Assembly (NCBI RefSeq): GCF_024166365.1
Contig: NC_064839.1
Location: forward strand, 17,160,878-17,224,877
DNA length: 64,000 nucleotides
Direction of reading: 5' to 3'
From: Elephas maximus indicus
Lineage: Eukaryota; Chordata; Mammalia; Proboscidea; Elephantidae
Below, piece after piece: positions 33,778 to 44,121 of this stretch. The position numbers and the translations under genes were made by a program. Positions within the stretch are counted from its first letter, which is position 1, and the number at the start of each line of letters is the position of its first letter. The notes beneath the pieces are model-generated. The model worked only from the letters and a program-made list of their open reading frames with translations, searched no databases and was not told the origin of the DNA.

Positions 33778-33991
33778 TGGAGGCGCTGGGTGGCACAAAC
33801 AGTTAAGTGCTCAACTAGCAGAAATGTCGGCAGTTTGAACCCACCCAGAGTTGCCTTGGAAGACAGGCCAGGTGAACTGCTTCCAAAAGGTCACAGCCTT
33901 GAAAACCCTATGGAGCAGTTCTACTCTGCACAAATGGGGTCGCTGTGAGCCAGCATTGACTCAATAGCAACTAACAACAACAACAATAACG
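33778..33991 (+). repeat. AfroSINE, long form
   Basis: GCGCTGGGTGGCACAAACAG head, GGTCACAGCCTTGAAAACCC middle, and a tail ending in ACAACAACAACAATAAC. Confidence 0.87.
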
Positions 33992-34188
33992 GTGTATGCC
34001 TATACACAGGTTAAGCATAAAATACAGGTTAACAACAACAATAAAAAGCTAAAAAATCCACTTACAACCCAACCATGAATTTGAAAGGATAATCTTTTGG
34101 ATTTTTCAATGCATATATTAATAGGTTTATGTTACAGATAACATAATAGGAGCATACTACACGAAACACTTTACAACCCACTTTTTTT

Positions 34189-34809
34189 TTTTTTAATAAT
34201 TTTTATTGAGCTTTAAGTGAACGTTTACAAACCAAGTCAGTTTGTCACATATAAGCTTATATACACCTTACTCCATACTCCCACTTACGAGATCTCCCCC
34301 TAATGAGTCAGCCCTTCCAGTCTCTCCTTTCGTGACAATTTTTCCAGTTTCTAACCCTCTCTACCCTCCTATCTCCCCTCCAGACAGGAGATGCCAACAC
34401 AGTCTCAAGTGTCCACCTGATACAAGTAGCTCACTCTTCATCAGCATCTCTCTCCCACCCGCTGACCAGTCCCTTCCATGTCTGATGAGTTGTCTTCGGG
34501 AATGGTTCCTGTCCTGTGCCAACAGAAGGTCTGGGGACCTTGGCTGCCGGGATTCCTCCAGTCTCAGTCAGACCATTAAGTCTGGTCTTTTTATGAGAAT
34601 TTGGGGTCTGCATCCCACTGATCTCCTGCTCCTTCAGGGGTTCTCTGTTGTGCTCCCTGTCAGGGCAGTCATCGGTTGTGGCCGGGCACCATCTAGTTCT
34701 TCTGGTCTCAGGATGATGTAAGTCTCTGGTTCATGTGGCCGTTTCTGTCTCTTGGGCTCATGGTTATCTTGTGACCTTGGTGTTTTTCATTCTCCTTTGA
34801 TCCTGGTGG
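34189..34809 (-). mobile_element. 5'-truncated L1 3' end
   Basis: Starts with poly-T and TTTTTATTGAGCTTTAAGTG (reverse of the L1 polyadenylation end) and contains only 3' UTR. Flanked by ACAACCCACTTTTTTT at 34173-34188 and 34810-34825, a perfect target duplication. Confidence 0.93.
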
Positions 34810-35600
34810 ACAACCCACTTTTTTTATGGAGCTAGAATTCATATGCCATAAAGTTCACCTTTTCAAAGCGTACGATTCAGTGGTTTTTAGTGGATCCACA
34901 AGGTTGTGAAACCATCACCATTAACTACCTGCAGAATATTTTCATCACATGAAAAAGAAGCCCTGTACCCATTAGCTGTCACCCCCTACTCTCACTACCC
35001 TCATCTTCTGGCAACCACTAATCTATTTTCTGTCTCTATGGATTTGCCTAACCTGGACATTTAATATAAGTGGAAACATAGAATATGTGGCCTTATGTGT
35101 CTGGTATCTTTTACTCAGTGTAAGAAAAAAAAAATTTTTTTTTTCTTTTAATGTTTTCAAGGTTCATCCATGTTGTAGTGTGTATCAGTACTTCATTCCT
35201 TTTTTATGGCTGAATAGTATTCCACTGTATGGATATACCACCTTTTGTTTATCCATTCATCAGTTGATGGAGATTTGAGTTGTTTCCAACTTTCTGATAT
35301 TAAGTATAATTCTGCTATGAACATTCCTGTACAAGTTTTTGAGTGAACATGTATTTAATTCCCTTGAGTATACACTTAGGAGTGAATCTCTCAGTTGTAC
35401 GGGAACTCTGTATTCGACTTTTTGAGGAATTGCTAAACTGTTTTGTACAGCAGCTGTACCATTTTACATTCCCACCAGCAACACAGAAGGGTTTCAATTT
35501 CTCCACATCCTCGCCAACACTTGCTATTACCTGCCTTTTTGATTATAGTCATCTTAGTGGGGCAAGTAGTATTTCGTTGTGGTTTTGATTTACTTTTCCC
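34810..35600 (-). repeat. ancient L1M-type fragment
   Basis: Antisense L1 3'-region phrases in their usual order: GTGGTTTTTAGTGGATCCAC, GGCAACCACTAATC, TTCATCCATGTTGTAG, ATCCATTCATCAGTTGATGG, TTCCCACCAGCAA. Confidence 0.85.
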
Positions 35601-35915
35601 TAATGGTTGTCTTGGAAGAAGTACAGCCAGAATGCTCCTCAGAAGCAAGGGTGGAGAGACTTCGTCTCACATACTTTGGACATGTTATCAGTACGGACCA
35701 TCCCCTGGAGAAGGACATCATGCTTGGTAAAGTAGAGGGTCAGCGAAAAAGAGGAAGGCCCTCAACCAGATGGATTGACACAGTGGCTGCAACAATGGGC
35801 TCAAGCATAACAACGATTGTGAGGATGGCACAGGACCGGGCAGTGCTTCGTTTGGTTGTATGTAGGGTCGCTATGAGTTGGAACCGACTAGACAGTGCCT
35901 AAAACAACAACTATG
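35600..35915 (+). mobile_element. RTE-clade LINE 3' end with ORF2 C terminus
   Basis: An open stretch reads ...LTYFGHVISTDHPLEKDIML, then GKVEGQRKRGRPSTRW, typical of the RTE/BovB ORF2 C terminus. It ends with the tail GGGTCGCTATGAGTTGGAAC, shared with AfroSINEs. 5'-truncated and not functional. Confidence 0.9.
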
Positions 35916-36041
35916 TATTCATATAATACATAAATACTTGTACTAAAGCCTGGCACCTAGTAAACACTCTGTAAAATTAGTTGTCTCCATTATATTTCTT
36001 TAAATCGACTTCACATTTTTTACAAATCCAAATGCATGTTT

Positions 36042-36533
36042 TTTTTAATTGTGCTTTAAATGAAAGTTTACAGTTCAAGTTAGTTTCTCATACAAAATTT
36101 ATACATACATTGTTATGTGACCCTAGTTGCTCTCCCTGTAATGTGCCATCATACTCCTCTTTCCCACCCTGTATTTCCCGTGTCTATTCAGTCAGCTCCT
36201 GTCCATTTCTGCTTTCTCATCTCGCCTCCAGACAGGAACTGCCCACTTAGTCTCATGTAAGTATTTGAGCTAAGAAGCATGCACTTCACAGATATCATTT
36301 TATGTCTTATAGTCCAGTCTAATCTTTGTCTGAAGAGTTGGCTTCTGGAGTGATTTTAGTTTGGGGCTATCAGAAAGTCCTGGGGCCATGTCTTCTGGGG
36401 TCCCTCCAGTCTCAATCAGACCATTAAGTCTGTTCTTTTTACTAGAACTTGAGTTCTGCATCCACTTTTCTCTTGCTCCGTCAGGGACTCTCTGTTGTGT
36501 TCCCTGTCAGGATGGTCACGGGTGGTAGCCGGG
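36042..36533 (-). mobile_element. 5'-truncated L1 3' end
   Basis: T-rich start, then TTGTGCTTTAAATGAAAG (reverse of the L1 end) and internal phrases shared with the other copies (CAGGGACTCTCTGTTGTG). Flanks AAATGCATGTTTTT and AAATGCACGTGTTTTT look like a diverged target duplication. Confidence 0.88.
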
Positions 36534-36981
36534 CAAATGCACGTGTTTTTAAAGGAACTTTTATATTAATACCTTAAGTGGAAAACCAGGTCACTTGCTC
36601 TGAGAAACAGTTAATGAAAACAAATCCGCGGTATCAAATTCTAGTCAGATATTGTGGCCAGTGGAGGAGACTAGACAGTGTTAGACAAGGAGCACTAAAC
36701 GGAGATGTCTCTCCTGGACTTAAACAGAAAGATGGAAAGAAAAATGAAAAAAGAGGAACTTCACCGTCACATGACTCCTTTCTATGTCATGCCTGGCTCA
36801 GGGTCACCTAACATGTAACCCATCACACTCCGGAAACGCTGTTCAGGGAACTGAGCTTTGCAATTTTAAGGCTTTAGATGGCTGTGGACTTACTGACTCT
36901 TCTTTCTTTTGGACTTACTGACTGCCTGAAGGTGCACTGATTAATACTGACACCAACAGCTTTTCATTTCACAGGATACCA

Positions 36982-36983
<2 letters not shown>

Positions 36984-37018
<35 letters not shown>

Positions 37019-37170
37019 AGACAGAGAGAGGCAGTGTGTGTGGGCGAGTGTGTGTGACTATGTGTTTGTAAGAGTGTGTAAGCGAGTGTGTGGGACAGTG
37101 TGTTTCTGTGTGGGGGGAGAGTGTGTGTGTGACTGCATTTGTGAGACTGTGTATGTGTGTGGGTGCGCGC
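36984..37170 (+). repeat. (GT)n microsatellite and degenerate TG-rich tract
   Basis: A perfect (GT) run at 36984-37016, then about 150 bp of interrupted GTGTG/GAGAG. It abuts the CpG island on its left. Confidence 0.95.
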
Positions 37171-37560
37171 GCGTTGGAGGGGTGTTCCAAGACTCCCTCG
37201 TCCGTCTCCTAGTTCAAATGTGACGGAAGAGAGATACACGCTGGCCGGCTCTCCCAGCCGGTGTCAGTCACCCAGCCTAGGTGAGCTCCTGCCGGCGGGG
37301 AGGCGGGCACTCCCAGGGGGTGCGGCCCGCTCGGGCCGAGGAGGGCGGAGTGGGGAGCGCAGGGGCGGAGCCGGGCGCCCGCGCAGCCTGAGCCCGAACC
37401 GAAGCCGGAATCGTGGCCCAGGCCGGGGTCGAGGAACCGGGCACCGGCGGCTTTGCGGTGAGTGCTGGCTCAGGGCGCGCTACCTGCGCACCTGCGCCCA
37501 ACACCTGGGCGGCGGGGAGACGGTGGGCGCCGAGGATCCCGCCTCCCGAGTCTGACACCT
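37170..37560. promoter_or_regulatory. NOD2: CpG island, possible upstream NOD2 first exon
   Basis: The strongest CpG-rich segment of the window. On the plus strand it holds a good donor, GCTTTGCG|GTGAGTGCTGG (exon end 37457), without a convincing ATG start. It lies 4.6 kb upstream of the exon 1 homologue, and some human NOD2 transcripts are, as I recall, annotated from an upstream non-coding exon. The link to NOD2 is inference. It could instead be an independent promoter. Confidence 0.4.
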
Positions 37561-38729
37561 GGCTCCAGAGCCGTCCCAGCCTTTGGGTTTGTAGAGGGGC
37601 TGCCTCGGTTTCCCCTTGGTGAGCTCTGAGGAGTAGATGGGGGGCGGAAGGAAAGGAGGCGTCTCCAGGGCGGGGAGCCCCCAGGCGGTCTGCGGCTACA
37701 GAGGACGTCCGAGAGCCCCCAGGAACCTTTGAGATTAGGGGACCAGCTGACTTGGGGAGTCGCGTGGTTGGTGGGCGGGAGGATGTGAAGGCCAGAGGCA
37801 CAGGGCCCCGCTTGGGTATGGGAATCAGAAACAGCTTCAGGTCTCAGTGGGGGCCACTCTTTGCCCAGTCCTTTCCTCTTTCTGGGCCTCAGTTTCCCCA
37901 ACTTTACCAAGCCTGTGAGTGTTTGTGAGTCTGCCTAGCTGCTCCCTAACACCTCCTTGGGCTCTTTAGTTCTCGTAAGAGTCCCTGCGTCCTCTGCCCC
38001 ACCCCCTTCCGTGGGTGTGAGACCCCAGTTCATCCCCCACCCCTGCCCAGACAGGCCCACTCCAGGCTTGTCCAGAGCCCTCCCCTCTGCCATATGCCCT
38101 CCCCTCTGCCGCTGTGTTGGTGGAGCAGCCATCCGGTCCTACCAGCTTTCCCACAAACTAAAAAAGCCTCCCCAGCTCCCCTGGGGAGGGTCTCCCTTAG
38201 CTGGAGGAGGGCTGGCAGCTGGACCCCTGGCTCTGAGTCTGCCCTTGCCTCTCTTGCTGTCTCCCAGCCCTGTGACATCTCCCTGCCCAAAGCTTCTGTC
38301 TCCCCATGGGCTGTGGCCTAGCCTCCTCCAAGGTCCTTGTTGCACAGAGGGCAAAAGCCTTCCCCAGCACCGCTACTGTACCCCTAACTTGGCCCTTGGT
38401 GAAAGAGACTGGAGAGGCACTCCCACGACCCTTCTCCTATCACTCTGCTGGTTTGCTGGTCACTCAAGGCCCCTTTGCCTCTTGGTGTATTGGGATCTGA
38501 GGCAGAAAGGACCTTAGCTCACTGTGGCCTCCAGCCCCGCCCACCAAGTGCAGAATCCCAGCTGAGTGCTGGCCCAGCCTCTGTGGCACATGCCGGTGGC
38601 GGGGAGCTCCCTACTTACAAGGTGCCTTTTCTGAGTCCTGCGGCTCTCCTGACATTTAGCCAAAATCTGCAGGGTGCGGCTTCCACCTGGGTCCCACCTG
38701 TGCCTCCTGGAACCTTGCAAAGTAAAGTC
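37561..38729. other. GC-rich unique flank of the CpG island
   Basis: No repeat dominates and no exon is supported. If the CpG-island exon belongs to NOD2, this is its intron. Confidence 0.5.
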
Positions 38730-39710
38730 ACCCATTCATTCAAAAAATCCTTATTGATGCACTGAATGAGACATGGGGGATATAGCAATGAAGCACACAG
38801 ACAAAACTCCCCGTTCCTCGCGGAGTTCACATTCCAGGAGTGTGTCAGGCAACGATCAAATAAGTCCATACATAGTGTGTCAGGTGGTGAGAAGTCCTAC
38901 GGAGAAAACAAAGCAGGAAAGAGGGTCAGGAGGTGCTGGGCTTGGATATTGCAGTTTTAGATAGCGTAGTTGGGGAAGGCCTCTTCAAGACAGTGGCCAC
39001 TGAGCAAAGCCTTGGAGAAGGTGAGGGGTGAGCTCTGTGGATCTCTGGGGGGAGGGAGGGCATGTGCAAAGGCCCTGAGGCAGAAGCATGATGGGAGGGA
39101 GCAAGCCTGGCTTGTTCTAGAAATAAGGAGGCCAGTGTGTGTGGCTGGCTGGAGCAGAGTGGGGGAGGGGGATTAGTAGGAAATAAGTTCAAGAGGGTTG
39201 GGAGAGGGGGCGTCCAATGTGTAAGGCTGGAAGGTCACTGTAAGGGTGTTGCTTTGTACCCTGAATATGACGGAGGCCACTGGAGCAGGGAGGCAGCTGC
39301 TCTAACTTAGGGTTTAGCTGGTTTACCTGGCTGTGGGGGGGAGGATAGACCAGGGCGGTGAGGGCAGAGGGGAAGACCAGCGAGGCGACCCCAGCTGCTA
39401 TTCAGAGGCGAGGCCATGGAGCTTAGGGTGCAGCATAGCAGTGGTGAGAAATTACCAGATTTTCAGATTTGGGATCTCTTTTGACATTAGGGTTAATAGG
39501 ATATGGGGTGTGAGAGAAAGGGTGCAGTCAAGGAAGATGCCGAGGTTTTTGGCTTGAAGTACCTGGAAGTTTGGAGCTGCCATCAACAGATGGGGAAGCT
39601 GGTGGCAGGAGCTCTTTAGAGGGAGATCAGGAATCTGGTTTGTATTTTTAGAATTTGAGATACTGATTAGACATCTATCTGAAGATGTCTAGCAGGCAGT
39701 CGGGAAATAA
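38730..39710 (+). repeat. ancient interspersed repeat, copy 1
   Basis: Begins CCATTCATTCAAAAAATCC, passes through GGGGAAGGCCTCTTCAAGAC, and reaches GAGGTTTTTGGCTTGAAG. A second diverged copy lies at 52735-53480 and continues at about 54040-54300. Old and mammalian-wide in style; family not assigned. Confidence 0.6.
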
Positions 39711-39735
39711 AATTTGGGGCATCATTACTATATAA

Positions 39736-39933
39736 ACCCCAACCACTTGCTGTTGAGTAGACTGACTCATGGTGACCCTGTGTGTGTCCGAGTAGAACTG
39801 TGCTCCACAGGGTTTTCAGTGACTGTTTGGAAGGCCACCAGGCCTTTCTTCTGAGGCACATCTCAGTTGACTCAAACCACCAATCTTCCTGTTTACAGAC
39901 AAGCACTTAATTGTTTGCACTACCCAGGAACTC
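39736..39933 (-). repeat. AfroSINE, long form
   Basis: Tail (GACTGACTCATGGTGACCC), middle (GGGTTTTCAGTGACTG) and head (GTTTACAGACAAGCAC), in reverse. First of three head-to-tail minus-strand copies. Confidence 0.85.
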
Positions 39934-39943
39934 ATATCACCAT

Positions 39944-40086
39944 ATAAACCAAACCTGTTGCCGTCAAGTTGATTCCGACTCACAGCGACTCTATACGAAT
40001 GAGCAGAACTGCCCCATAGGGTTTCCAAAGCTGGCTGGTGGATTCGAACTGCAGCCGAGTGCTTACCCACTGCACCACCAGGCCCA
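39944..40086 (-). repeat. AfroSINE, partly deleted head
   Basis: AAACCTGTTGCCGTCAAGTTG tail-like start to CACTGCACCACCAGG. The head has lost the segment around the second tRNA box. Confidence 0.86.
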
Positions 40087-40093
40087 TCATCAT

Positions 40094-40262
40094 GAAAACC
40101 CAACCAAACCCATTGCCATCGAGTGAATTCCAACTCATAGTGATCCTATAGGACAGAGTAGAACTGCCCCGTAGGGTTCCCAAGGAGCAGCTGGTGGATT
40201 CAAACTGTTGACCTTTTGGTTAGCAGCCAAGCTCTTAACCACTGCACCATCAGGGCTCCCAT
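40094..40262 (-). repeat. AfroSINE
   Basis: Complete reverse copy from AAACCCAACCAAACCCATTG to CACCATCAGGGCTCCC. Confidence 0.9.
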
Positions 40263-41100
40263 CACCATGTAGCTGATATTTAAAGCTATAAGATCAGGTG
40301 AGCTCACTTAGAGAGACAGTGATACCTGGAGAAGAGATTACAAATTCACAACTCTCCCGGACTTTAGCATCCAGCTAAGGAGACTGAGAAAAAGCAGCTA
40401 GTGAGGTGCGAGGAAAACCCAGAGGGTGGAGTGTCCTGGATGCTAGTGAGGATACAATTGGGCAAATACCCTGGGCAGAGCGAGCGAGAAAAGAGGGCTG
40501 AGACATGAGCAGGGTGGCATCACTGGTGACCTTGGCAACAGCAGCCTGGGGAAGGGGTGGGGCGAAAGATCTATCAGAATGCATGGGAGGTGAGGACTTG
40601 GAAAAGTCATACAAACTACTGCCTAGGAGTCCTGCTGCACAGGGGACAGAGAGGTGGGACTGTGGCTGAAAGGACGAGGGGCTTTACTTTTAAGATGGGA
40701 GAAATTATAGTCTGTCTAGGACCACTCAGAAATGGTGTTCTAGAGAGAGAAGCTGGGTGAAGAGGACAGAGAATGGAGGGTGTCTGGAGGAGGTAAGGAG
40801 GTGGGCCCAGTACCCCAGCGGAGATGTGGACCCCGCTGAGAGCCAGCCTAGCTCAGAAGTGGGCTTCCCGGGCCCTCCCTTCCTCTCCCATCTGCAGTGG
40901 GCTAGGATTTCAGTGCTGTAACTGGCACATGGCCCCAGAGAAACCCAGGCCTGCCTTGCGGTCTCAGGAAGGATGGCAGTGCCAGGGCCGAGGACTGGGC
41001 ATGGGGACAAGGACGGGTCCCCAAGGGCCACTCCCTTGGCTTGACCCTGTGTTCCAGCAAGAAAGTGCCCCTCTGCCCTTTCTTTGCACAAGCCTCACTT
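40263..41100. other. unique sequence upstream of NOD2
   Basis: No repeat, exon or RNA gene recognised. It becomes GC-rich toward 40800-41060. Confidence 0.5.
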
Positions 41101-41292
41101 TCCCTGGGTGGCACAAATGGTTACGTGCTCGACTGTTAACTGAAGGCCGGCAGTTCAAACCCACCCAGAGGTGCCTCGGAAGACAGGCTTGGCAATCTGC
41201 TTCCAAAAGATCACAGCCTTGAAAACCCCATGGAGCGTTTCTACTGCACACACATGGGCTCACCATGAGTCGGAATCAACTGAAGGGCAAGT
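41101..41292 (+). repeat. AfroSINE, long form
   Basis: TCCCTGGGTGGCACAAATGG head, GATCACAGCCTTGAAAACC middle, tail ATGAGTCGGAATCAACTG. Confidence 0.87.
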
Positions 41293-42062
41293 GATCACTT
41301 TCCTTGAGGAAGGGCAGTAATGACTCCAAAGTTGTGAATGAAGCAAATAAGAAGACAGTGGACATAGACTGATTTGTTTAATCTGAAGAGAGGAAGGGAA
41401 GGGACAGGATTTTAGGGACAGCCTTTATGAAATAAGTGGTGGGTGAACATCTTTTTTCCTTTTCCCAATTTAAAGGGAAGCAGGAAAAACTTAAGCTAGA
41501 CATTATGAAGAACTTCCTGATTTAGTTAGTGAGGATTGCAACAATGTCAGGTCCTCCTCCCCGGATGTTTACCATGAGACAAGACAACGCCTGTTTGGGG
41601 TCAGGGGGCTGGCTGAGTTGATCCTCGGGGATTCTTCCTACTCTGAGGTTTCTGGAAGAAGGCTGGGACAGAGATGGGACTTTCCATCTGCTGATGGGAG
41701 GACAGAATGTCAGGCCTCATGTCTAGGACCTATCCCTCCCTTCTAGTCTCTGATGACTGTGACAACAGAGCCCTGACATCACTACCCTGAGTGGGTTGTG
41801 GCTAGAGCCTCTGTAAGCTGCCCCCAAATTGGTGTGTTTGGGAAGAGGCCCAGTGACTCTCAGCATGTCCCCCTGTGGGTGTGTGGGGCGGGGGACATCT
41901 GTGGGTGTGTCTCACATCGCTGGTGAGGTTTCTCAGCGAGGGTGATGGCGGATGCACAAGCCTCTGTGTCAGAACTGCTGAGAATAACCTCATTCTGGAT
42001 GGTTGCCCAGCCAACCCTGACTTCTGGTCCATCTGTTCGGGGTCTCCCCAGTGGTGGGGTCT
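41293..42062 (+). promoter_or_regulatory. NOD2: NOD2 proximal promoter region
   Basis: Sequence directly upstream of the exon 1 homologue. No TATA box is evident. A kB-like site lies at 42039-42049. The role is inferred from position; the rest of the stretch shows no other feature. Confidence 0.5.
42039..42049 (+). promoter_or_regulatory. NOD2: NF-kB-like site of the NOD2 promoter
   Basis: GGGGTCTCCCC fits GGGRNNYYCC and lies about 15-25 bp upstream of the presumed start of exon 1. NF-kB control of human NOD2 through promoter-proximal sites has been reported, and NOD2 itself activates NF-kB. Confidence 0.5.
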
Positions 42063-42189
42063 GTGGACAGATCCAGGCCTGTCAGTCCAGCTCAAGACCT
42101 GCCCACGGACAGCTTGGCCCTGATGTTCCCCCAAGCTTAATGGGTGGTCGTGGAGAGAGGGTGCCCAGGAAAGAAAAGGAGTCGTCTGG
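42063..42189 (+). other. NOD2: NOD2 exon 1 (leader exon) with uORFs
   Basis: The exon opens with GTGGACAGATCCAGG, like the 5' end of the human transcript as I remember it, and ends at CGTCTGG|GTAAGAG, a strong donor. In the frame that joins exon 2 there is a TAA at 42138-42140 and no ATG after it; the place of the human long-isoform ATG appears to be GTG. Two out-of-frame ATGs exist. A 5-codon uORF (42123-42140) ends in a TAA that overlaps the ATG of an 18-codon uORF (42140-42189, continuing in exon 2 to the TGA at 44126-44128). The exon is therefore called untranslated for the main protein. The transcript start is approximate. Confidence 0.72.
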
Positions 42190-43119
42190 GTAAGAGATAT
42201 GGACATTCTGCACGCGTATACTCCAGGCCACGGGTATTGTCCCTAGGTCCTGAGCAGGGCTGGCAGTGGGGGCTGTGCATGTTCCTGGCTGAGAACCACT
42301 GCAGGCCAAGCCCAGAGCTCTTCCTGCCCTGCCCACCTCTCCCTCCCCTACCCCCACTTGTGGCTCCTCTGCTGGGCAGTGGGCACAGGGAGGCAGCCTG
42401 CTTGGACAGGGAGCCCGACTTTAGTTTCTGGTTTGCAGCGGCCCCCGCAGTGAGGAAACCATCCCTCCCACTCTGCCAGACACGCAGGTAGCCTCGCTGC
42501 CTCAGTTTTCCCATCAGGCCCACACCAGCCCTCCAGCCTATGTGTTGGCAGCATTCTGAGTTGGAGATGTCTCCTTCTGTTTACCTTGGCCAGCATATGA
42601 GGAAGCGCACAGTGTTCCAGCCCCTCACCTCCTCTGTGGATTTTGGATTTGTGAACATTCCCAGAGGCCTGGGCTGGGCCCAGCCCTATGCTGGGCTCAG
42701 GGATGTCAGGATGAGTAAGATCTAGGCTCCGTCTTGGGCCAAGCATGGGGAGACACATAAACAACCAACAAGAAGAGGCGAAATCCCCAAGCCACTTGGC
42801 GTCTGCTGCACGCTTCGTAGAGGGTTTGAGTGTCTCAGAATGTCCCTGATTTATAAAATAAGCAGACCTCCCTTGAGTTTTCCATCCTGCGTGCTTTCAC
42901 TTTCATCTTCTCTGGGCACAGCACCAACTCTTTGTCCCTGGACCCTGTGACAGTGGCAGAAAGGTCCAGGTGCTGAGATTTTCTCTGCTCCTAGAAGTCA
43001 CTTCCCCCTCAGAGTCCCAGAATCCAGGATCTGAGGGCCGAGCAATGTTCTGGGTCTGCCCCTCAGGGTAGCAGAGTGCAGGAGTGGGCTGGGGGGACCC
43101 TGTGGGGAGCTCAAATATA

Positions 43120-43262
43120 ACGTAGTTAAAGGCATGTGTTTGGAGTCATGCTGCTTAAGTTCAAATCCTAGCTCCACCTTGTCTGAGCCCTTGAACGAGT
43201 CAACTTAGCCTCTCTGTGCCTCAGTTTCCTCATCTGTAAAACAGGACTGATCATAGCACCTA
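43120..43262 (+). repeat. MIR SINE
   Basis: CTCTCTGTGCCTCAGTTTCC then CATCTGTAAAACAGGAC, the standard MIR order. Confidence 0.8.
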
Positions 43263-43267
43263 AAGTT

Positions 43268-43467
43268 CCCTGAGTCCTGCAAACTGTTTGTGCTCGACTA
43301 CAGGTTGGTGATTCGAACCCACCCAGTGGCCCCTCAGAAAGGCCTGGTGACCTGCTTCCATAGAGATTACAGAAATTGAAAACTCTATGGAGCACAGTTT
43401 TATTGTGTAAGATATGGGGTCACCATGAATTAGAATTGACTCCGCAGCAATGGGTTTGGGTTTTTTT
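43268..43467 (+). repeat. AfroSINE, long form
   Basis: Head with GGTTGGTGATTCGAACCC, middle GGCCTGGTGACCTGCTTCC, and tail ending GGGTTTGGGTTTT. Confidence 0.87.
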
Positions 43468-43506
43468 TCTTGTAGCACCCACCTCAGAGTGGTTAAAAAA
43501 CAAAAA

Positions 43507-43675
43507 CAAACCAAACCAAACCCACTGCCGTCGAGTCGATTCTGACTCATAGTGACCCTATAGGACAGAATAGAACTGCCCTATGGGATTTCCAAGGAGC
43601 AGCTGGTGGATTTGAACTGCCGACCTTTTGGTTAGCAGCCAAACACTTAACTGCTGCACCACCAGGGCCCCTTCA
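43507..43675 (-). repeat. AfroSINE
   Basis: Complete reverse copy from AAACCAAACCAAACCCACTG to GCACCACCAGGGCCCC. Only lightly diverged. Confidence 0.92.
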
Positions 43676-44121
43676 GAGTGGTTGGGAGGGTTGAATGAAT
43701 TCTCACAGCCATGCGTGTGCCTGATGAATCTCAGCCTTAGTGGAGAGAGAGCTGCTGTGGCCCGAATCAGACCAGCATGGCAGAGCCTCTTCCCCTGCAT
43801 CAAAGAGCATGAATTCTGCAATCCCTTTGGAAACACCGTTCCATTAACTCAAAAGTGTCTTTTTAAACTTAAGCTAGGGATCAAGCATGAATAGGGAGAT
43901 AGGCCATCTCGATTTAATTCCTGATAGCTTCAAACTCCCTACAGGGCCTTGAGCCAATTTCTTGCCCTCTCTGGACCTCAGTTCGCACATCCGTATAACG
44001 GAGGCTGGATTGGGTGATGTCTGAGGGGAGAACCATGGCTGGCTCAGACTCAGGCTGGGGCTGGCTTGCCACCTGCCTGGCTTCTGGATAAGTCCTGTGC
44101 TGACCTTGCTTTCCTCCTCAG

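Larger units (their letters stand above)
42190..44121 (+). other. NOD2: NOD2 intron 1
   Basis: GTAAGAG donor to CTTTCCTCCTCAG acceptor. It contains a MIR (43120-43262), AfroSINEs on both strands and another MIR-like piece near 43930-44010. 42190-43119 is unique sequence with no extra exon seen. Confidence 0.8.

Noticed and set aside
35579-35902. 107-residue frame as a host gene
   Set aside because: It is the C-terminal end of an RTE LINE ORF2, 5'-truncated, with the LINE tail directly after it.
36964-37239. Frames rich in Thr-His or Val-Cys
   Set aside because: Low-complexity translation of the (GT)n tract.
37413-37622. Coding start in the CpG island
   Set aside because: The frame opens with GTG, not ATG, and shows no recognisable protein. 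A non-coding first exon is more likely.
42140-42193. Exon 1 ATG as the NOD2 start codon
   Set aside because: This ATG is out of frame with exon 2. Spliced, it ends after 18 codons, one base before the exon 2 ATG.
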